64,000 nucleotides of DNA from Roseomonas sp. E05 (GTDB taxonomy: Bacteria; Pseudomonadota; Alphaproteobacteria; Acetobacterales; Acetobacteraceae), in NCBI RefSeq assembly GCF_030063475.1, contig NZ_JASIRT010000008.1, positions 1-64,000 on the forward strand. The letters run 5' to 3'. Every line of letters begins with the position of its first letter. Position 1 is the stretch's first letter. Below the pieces are notes generated by a model. That model did not search any database. It saw nothing but the letters and a program-made list of their open reading frames with translations, and was not told where the DNA came from. Shown here one piece after another: positions 61,270 through 64,000 of the stretch. The position numbers and the translations under genes were made by a program.

Positions 61270-61428
61270 TCAGCGGCTGCGGCGGCGGCGGAAGGCCATG
61301 GCGAGGGCCGCCACTGCCAGGAGCAGCAGCACGCCGAGGGGTGGCGTGCCGAAGCCCTCCGGGTCCCAGAAGGGCAGCGCCGCCATCAGCCCGAGCGTGG
61401 CCGTGACCAGCAGCAGATAGCCCGTCAT
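61270..61428 (-). CDS. 52-residue membrane protein, unknown function
   Basis: The frame begins ATG 61428 and ends at 61270. It reads as two membrane helices (residues about 2-20 and 30-47) joined by a short WDPEGFGTPPLG linker, with a positively charged FRRRRSR end. Small paired-helix proteins like this sit in the inner membrane with both ends in the cytoplasm. It is 6 bp downstream of the dienelactone hydrolase stop, so probably cotranscribed with it. It is too small to assign a family. Confidence 0.6.
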   Translation of the reverse strand: MTGYLLLVTATLGLMAALPFWDPEGFGTPPLGVLLLLAVAALAMAFRRRRSR

Positions 61429-61434
61429 GGCGCG

Positions 61435-62097
61435 TCAGACGAGATGCTTGCCGAGGAAGGACAGCGTGCGCTGCAGCGCCTCCGCCGTCGCCTCCGGGTT
61501 GTAGGAGGCGCGCTCCTCGCAGGCGAAGCCGTGGCCGGCGCCGGGATAGACGAAGACCTCGACCCCCGGCTGGGCAGCGCGGATGGCTTCGACGTCGGAG
61601 AGCGGGATGCCGTGATCCTCGGCGCCGAAATGCAGTTGCACCGGGCAACTGGGCTTCTCGTCCTTCGCCGCGGCAATGCCGCCGCCATAGTAGCCGACCG
61701 CGGCGGCGAAGCGCTGGCTGCGGGTGGCCCCGTGCCAGGCGACGGTGCCGCCCCAGCAATAACCGATGATGCCCACCTTGGCGTTCTGCGGCAGCGCCAG
61801 GGCGGCGGCCTCGACGTCCAGCAGCGTCGCCGCGGGGTCGATCCGGCCGCGCAGCGCCAGGCCCTGCTTCACGTCGTCCGGCCCGTAGCCCAGCTCCACG
61901 CCCGGCTCGGCGCGGTCGAACAGGGCGGGGCAGACCACGGCGAAGCCCTTGGCGGCGAAGCCCTCGCAGACATGGCGCATGTGGCGGTTCACACCGAAGA
62001 TCTCCTGCACCACGACCAGGGCGCGGGTGGCCTCCTCAGGCCCGGTGCGCCAGGCGGACAGGCGGTGGCCATCGGCGGCGGCGAGTTCGATCTGCAT
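61435..62097 (-). CDS. Dienelactone hydrolase-family protein
   Basis: The 220-residue alpha/beta hydrolase has the Cys nucleophile in GYCWGG (Cys114), Asp161 (GAEDHGIP) and His189 (GAGHGF), and the Glu33 in VVQEIFGVN that deprotonates the Cys in the family. It hydrolyses dienelactones from aromatic ring cleavage or related esters. It is in the cytoplasm. No ring-cleavage genes adjoin it, so the true substrate may be another lactone or ester. Confidence 0.9.
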   Translation of the reverse strand: MQIELAAADGHRLSAWRTGPEEATRALVVVQEIFGVNRHMRHVCEGFAAKGFAVVCPALFDRAEPGVELGYGPDDVKQGLALRGRIDPAATLLDVEAAALALPQNAKVGIIGYCWGGTVAWHGATRSQRFAAAVGYYGGGIAAAKDEKPSCPVQLHFGAEDHGIPLSDVEAIRAAQPGVEVFVYPGAGHGFACEERASYNPEATAEALQRTLSFLGKHLV

Positions 62098-62180
62098 GCG
62101 AGCCTCTCAGTCGAGCGGTGCTGTGCTCTCCCGGCGGCGGGGCGATTTCCCGCGGGCCGGTTCCAGCCTATCCTCCGACC

Positions 62181-62390
62181 ATGGCAGAGATCGTCAACCT
62201 CAACCAGCACCGCAAGGCGGCGGCCCGGCAGGCGGAAGCCCGGCAAGCCGCTGCCAATCGCGTGAAGTTCGGCCGCAGCAAGGCGGAGAAGGCGCGGGAG
62301 GCGGCGGCGGAGGCGCAGCGCCGGGCGCTGCTGGACGGCGCCCGGCAGGAGGAGAAGTCTTCTCCGGCCAACTCGCCCGCGAAGGACTGA
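62181..62390 (+). CDS. DUF4169-family small protein
   Basis: The 69-residue, highly basic, alanine-rich helical protein starts MAEIVNLNQHRKAAARQ and contains NRVKFGRSKAEKAREAAAE, as in DUF4169. The family is common in alphaproteobacteria and its function is unknown. It lies on the plus strand, divergent from dienelactone hydrolase. The start is ATG 62181; a GTG further upstream is unlikely. Confidence 0.82.
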   Translation: MAEIVNLNQHRKAAARQAEARQAAANRVKFGRSKAEKAREAAAEAQRRALLDGARQEEKSSPANSPAKD

Positions 62391-62411
62391 GCCCGGCCGC
62401 GCAGGCTGGCC

Positions 62412-64000
62412 CTATGCCGCCGGAGCGGAGCCGGCCGGGGCCGACTCGTCGAGCCGGGGAGGCGGGGCGGCGCCCGCCGGCTGGCCCGGCCGCCCGGCTT
62501 CCGGCGCAGGAGCCGCCCGGTTCCGTGCCGGCAGGCCGCGCAGCACCGCCTGCAGGCTCACGCGGCTGACCGGCTTCGCCAGGCAACCGTCCATGCCGGC
62601 CGCGCGGCAGGCTTCCTGTGCCTGCGGCGAGACCTCGCCGGTGAGCGCGATGATGATCATGCGCGGTGCATCGGGCCGCCCCGCCTCCTGCGCCCGGATC
62701 CGGCGTGCGGTGTCCAGCCCGTCGATCCCCGGCATCTGCAGGTCCATCAGCACCAGGTCGGAGGGCCGCTCGGCCAGCATCGCCAGGGCGGCCTCGCCGC
62801 TCGCGGCCTGCCGCACGACATGCCCGCCGCCTTGCAGCAGCGCCTGCACGACCATGCGGTTCACCGCCACATCGTCCACCACCAGGACGTCGCGCGTCGG
62901 CACGGCCGCCGGCGGCGCCGCGGCAGCAGGGGCCTCGGCAGGGGCGGCCTGCAGCGGAAGATGCACCCAGAAGCGGCTGCCCCGCCCCTCCGGGCCGGGT
63001 TCCACGCCAAGCGTGCCATGCATCGCCTGCACCAGGCCGGCGCAGATGGCGAGGCCGAGCCCATATCCCTCCGGCGCCCCTTCGCGGGCCGCGCTGGGCA
63101 GGCGGCTGAAGTCGCGGAACAGCAGGGCGCGCTGGGTGGCGGAGATGCCAGGCCCCGTATCGGTCACCGCCAGGCGCAGGCTGCCATCTGACCAGCACTG
63201 CATCGCCAGCAAGACCTCGCCGCCCCTGGGCGTGAACTTCACCGCGTTCGCGAGAAGGTTGAGCAGGACCTGCTGCAGCCGCCGCCCATCTCCCAGCATG
63301 GCGGAGGGAAGGTCGGGGGCGATCTCCGTCCGCAGCCGGATGCCCTTCTGCGCCGCCTCCGGGCGCACCAGTGCCAGCGCGTTCTCGCGCAGGGAGGAGA
63401 GCGGGACGGGCGCGGACTGCAGGGTCAGCCGCCCCGCCTCGACCAGCGCCAGGTCCAGCACATCATTCACCAGGGCCAGCAGGTGCTGCCCCGCCTGTGT
63501 GATCACCGTGACCTGCTCCCGTGCTCCCAGGGGCAGAGCGCGGCTTTCGGAGAGCGCCTGCGAGAGGCCGAGCACGCCATTCAGCGGCGTGCGCATCTCG
63601 TGGCTCATCCAGGCGAGGAAGCGGGACTTGGCGGCGCTGGCCTGCTGCGCCGCATCCCGCGAGGCGGAGATGGCCTCCAGCAGCTGCCGCTCGCCCCGCT
63701 CCCGGAACAGCGCCAGCAGGGCAAAGCTGCTGCCCACGCCATGCAGGATGGACTCGAGCAGGATGAGCTTCACCCAGGGATTGTCCGGCAGGACAGCGGT
63801 CCGGGTCCATTCCGGCTGCAGCAGCATCAGGGGAATGCGCAGCAGGATCAGCCCGCCATGCAGCCCGAAGGCGCCGGTGAGCAGGATCCGGCAGGCCAGC
63901 CCCTCCGGCCGGCCCCGCCAGAATTCCACGGCGGTGGCGATCAGGGGAATCCCGGACAGCACCGAGGTGACCAGGATGCGGAACTCGACCAGCTCGCTGC
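62412..64000 (-). CDS. Hybrid sensor histidine kinase, 5' end outside the window
   Basis: At least 529 residues are visible; the frame is still open at the right edge. It contains membrane helices in the first part, the HisKA box (FLAWMSHEMRTPLNGVLG), HATPase boxes (NLLANAVKFTPRGG, VTDTGPGIS, GYGLGLAIC), then a receiver domain (VLVVDDVAVN, Asp in LVLMDLQMPG, Lys in CLAKPVS). The end is a Pro/Ala-rich tail. Phosphate would move from the kinase His to its own receiver Asp. A further histidine phosphotransfer protein, not seen here, is needed to go on. Confidence 0.88.
   Translation of the reverse strand, partial: SELVEFRILVTSVLSGIPLIATAVEFWRGRPEGLACRILLTGAFGLHGGLILLRIPLMLLQPEWTRTAVLPDNPWVKLILLESILHGVGSSFALLALFRERGERQLLEAISASRDAAQQASAAKSRFLAWMSHEMRTPLNGVLGLSQALSESRALPLGAREQVTVITQAGQHLLALVNDVLDLALVEAGRLTLQSAPVPLSSLRENALALVRPEAAQKGIRLRTEIAPDLPSAMLGDGRRLQQVLLNLLANAVKFTPRGGEVLLAMQCWSDGSLRLAVTDTGPGISATQRALLFRDFSRLPSAAREGAPEGYGLGLAICAGLVQAMHGTLGVEPGPEGRGSRFWVHLPLQAAPAEAPAAAAPPAAVPTRDVLVVDDVAVNRMVVQALLQGGGHVVRQAASGEAALAMLAERPSDLVLMDLQMPGIDGLDTARRIRAQEAGRPDAPRMIIIALTGEVSPQAQEACRAAGMDGCLAKPVSRVSLQAVLRGLPARNRAAPAPEAGRPGQPAGAAPPPRLDESAPAGSAPAA

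Noticed and set aside
1-64000. CRISPR arrays, tRNA or rRNA genes, phage modules, defence systems
   Set aside because: No regularly spaced repeats, cloverleaf-type sequences or marker proteins were noticed on reading both strands; a covariance-model search would be needed to exclude small RNAs.

Overview
The window is about 64 kb of very GC-rich DNA from what is probably an alphaproteobacterium of the Acetobacteraceae (Roseomonas-like). This rests on four things: base composition, the number of Bug/TctC-type and family-5 solute-binding proteins, the ATGA-overlap operon style, and the DUF4169, YjbH and DUF6502/DUF5666 families. It looks like an accessory catabolic and transport region with an insertion-sequence scar at its left end. 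No rRNA, tRNA, CRISPR array or replication origin was recognised.

Layout. (1) 1-2540: a small mobile patch, with a frameshifted IS5-family element, a compositionally foreign GNAT acetyltransferase gene, and a second IS5-family element whose transposase needs a -1 frameshift at an A3G6 run. (2) 2707-5093: an exported protein of five tandem Cys-pair repeats and an exported EF-hand protein, overlapping and divergent from (3) 5243-8226, a complete tctCBA tripartite tricarboxylate transporter. (4) 8227-9142: degraded sequence with transposase and possible esterase remnants. (5) 9143-12503: an FMN reductase, then a DUF6502/DUF5666 lipoprotein pair divergent from a short histidine kinase, with two near-identical palindromes in the shared promoter region. 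(6) 12868-33574: an omega-amino acid aminotransferase (minus strand), then a long plus-strand run: C45 Ntn-hydrolase, a complete dipeptide-type ABC importer, GntR regulator, two NodB-type deacetylases, a second binding protein, a second complete ABC importer, two M20-family proteins (one lacking metal ligands) and an LLM flavin monooxygenase. (7) 33724-41968: minus-strand taurine:pyruvate-type aminotransferase, two orphan family-5 binding proteins, two SDR dehydrogenases and a third deacetylase, ending at a divergent IclR regulator with a palindromic operator candidate. (8) 42172-54852: Bug protein plus D-2-hydroxyacid dehydrogenase, then a divergon. One arm holds RraA-type aldolase, hydroxyacid dehydrogenase, Bug, amidohydrolase, frameshifted Bug and amidohydrolase. 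The other holds Bug, SMP-30 lactonase and an orphan binding protein. An IclR regulator follows. (9) 55304-64000: housekeeping-like and envelope genes: epimerase, thioredoxin, YjbH, a 2OG-Fe dioxygenase, a WD40-cytochrome c fusion, a 52-residue membrane protein, dienelactone hydrolase, DUF4169 and a hybrid histidine kinase cut by the right edge.

Functionally, regions 6-8 read as several independent modules. In each, a periplasmic binding protein captures a small peptide, amine or carboxylic acid; hydrolases (C45, M20, amidohydrolase, SMP-30) open amide or lactone bonds; aminotransferases, SDRs and hydroxyacid dehydrogenases process the products; and a GntR or IclR regulator sits alongside. The exact substrates cannot be read from sequence. 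The least explained and most interesting items are the DUF6502/DUF5666/kinase locus with twin operators, the five-repeat Cys-pair protein with its EF-hand partner, the metal-ligand-deficient M20 protein, the WD40-cytochrome fusion, and a 108-bp palindromic element that supplies a stop codon.
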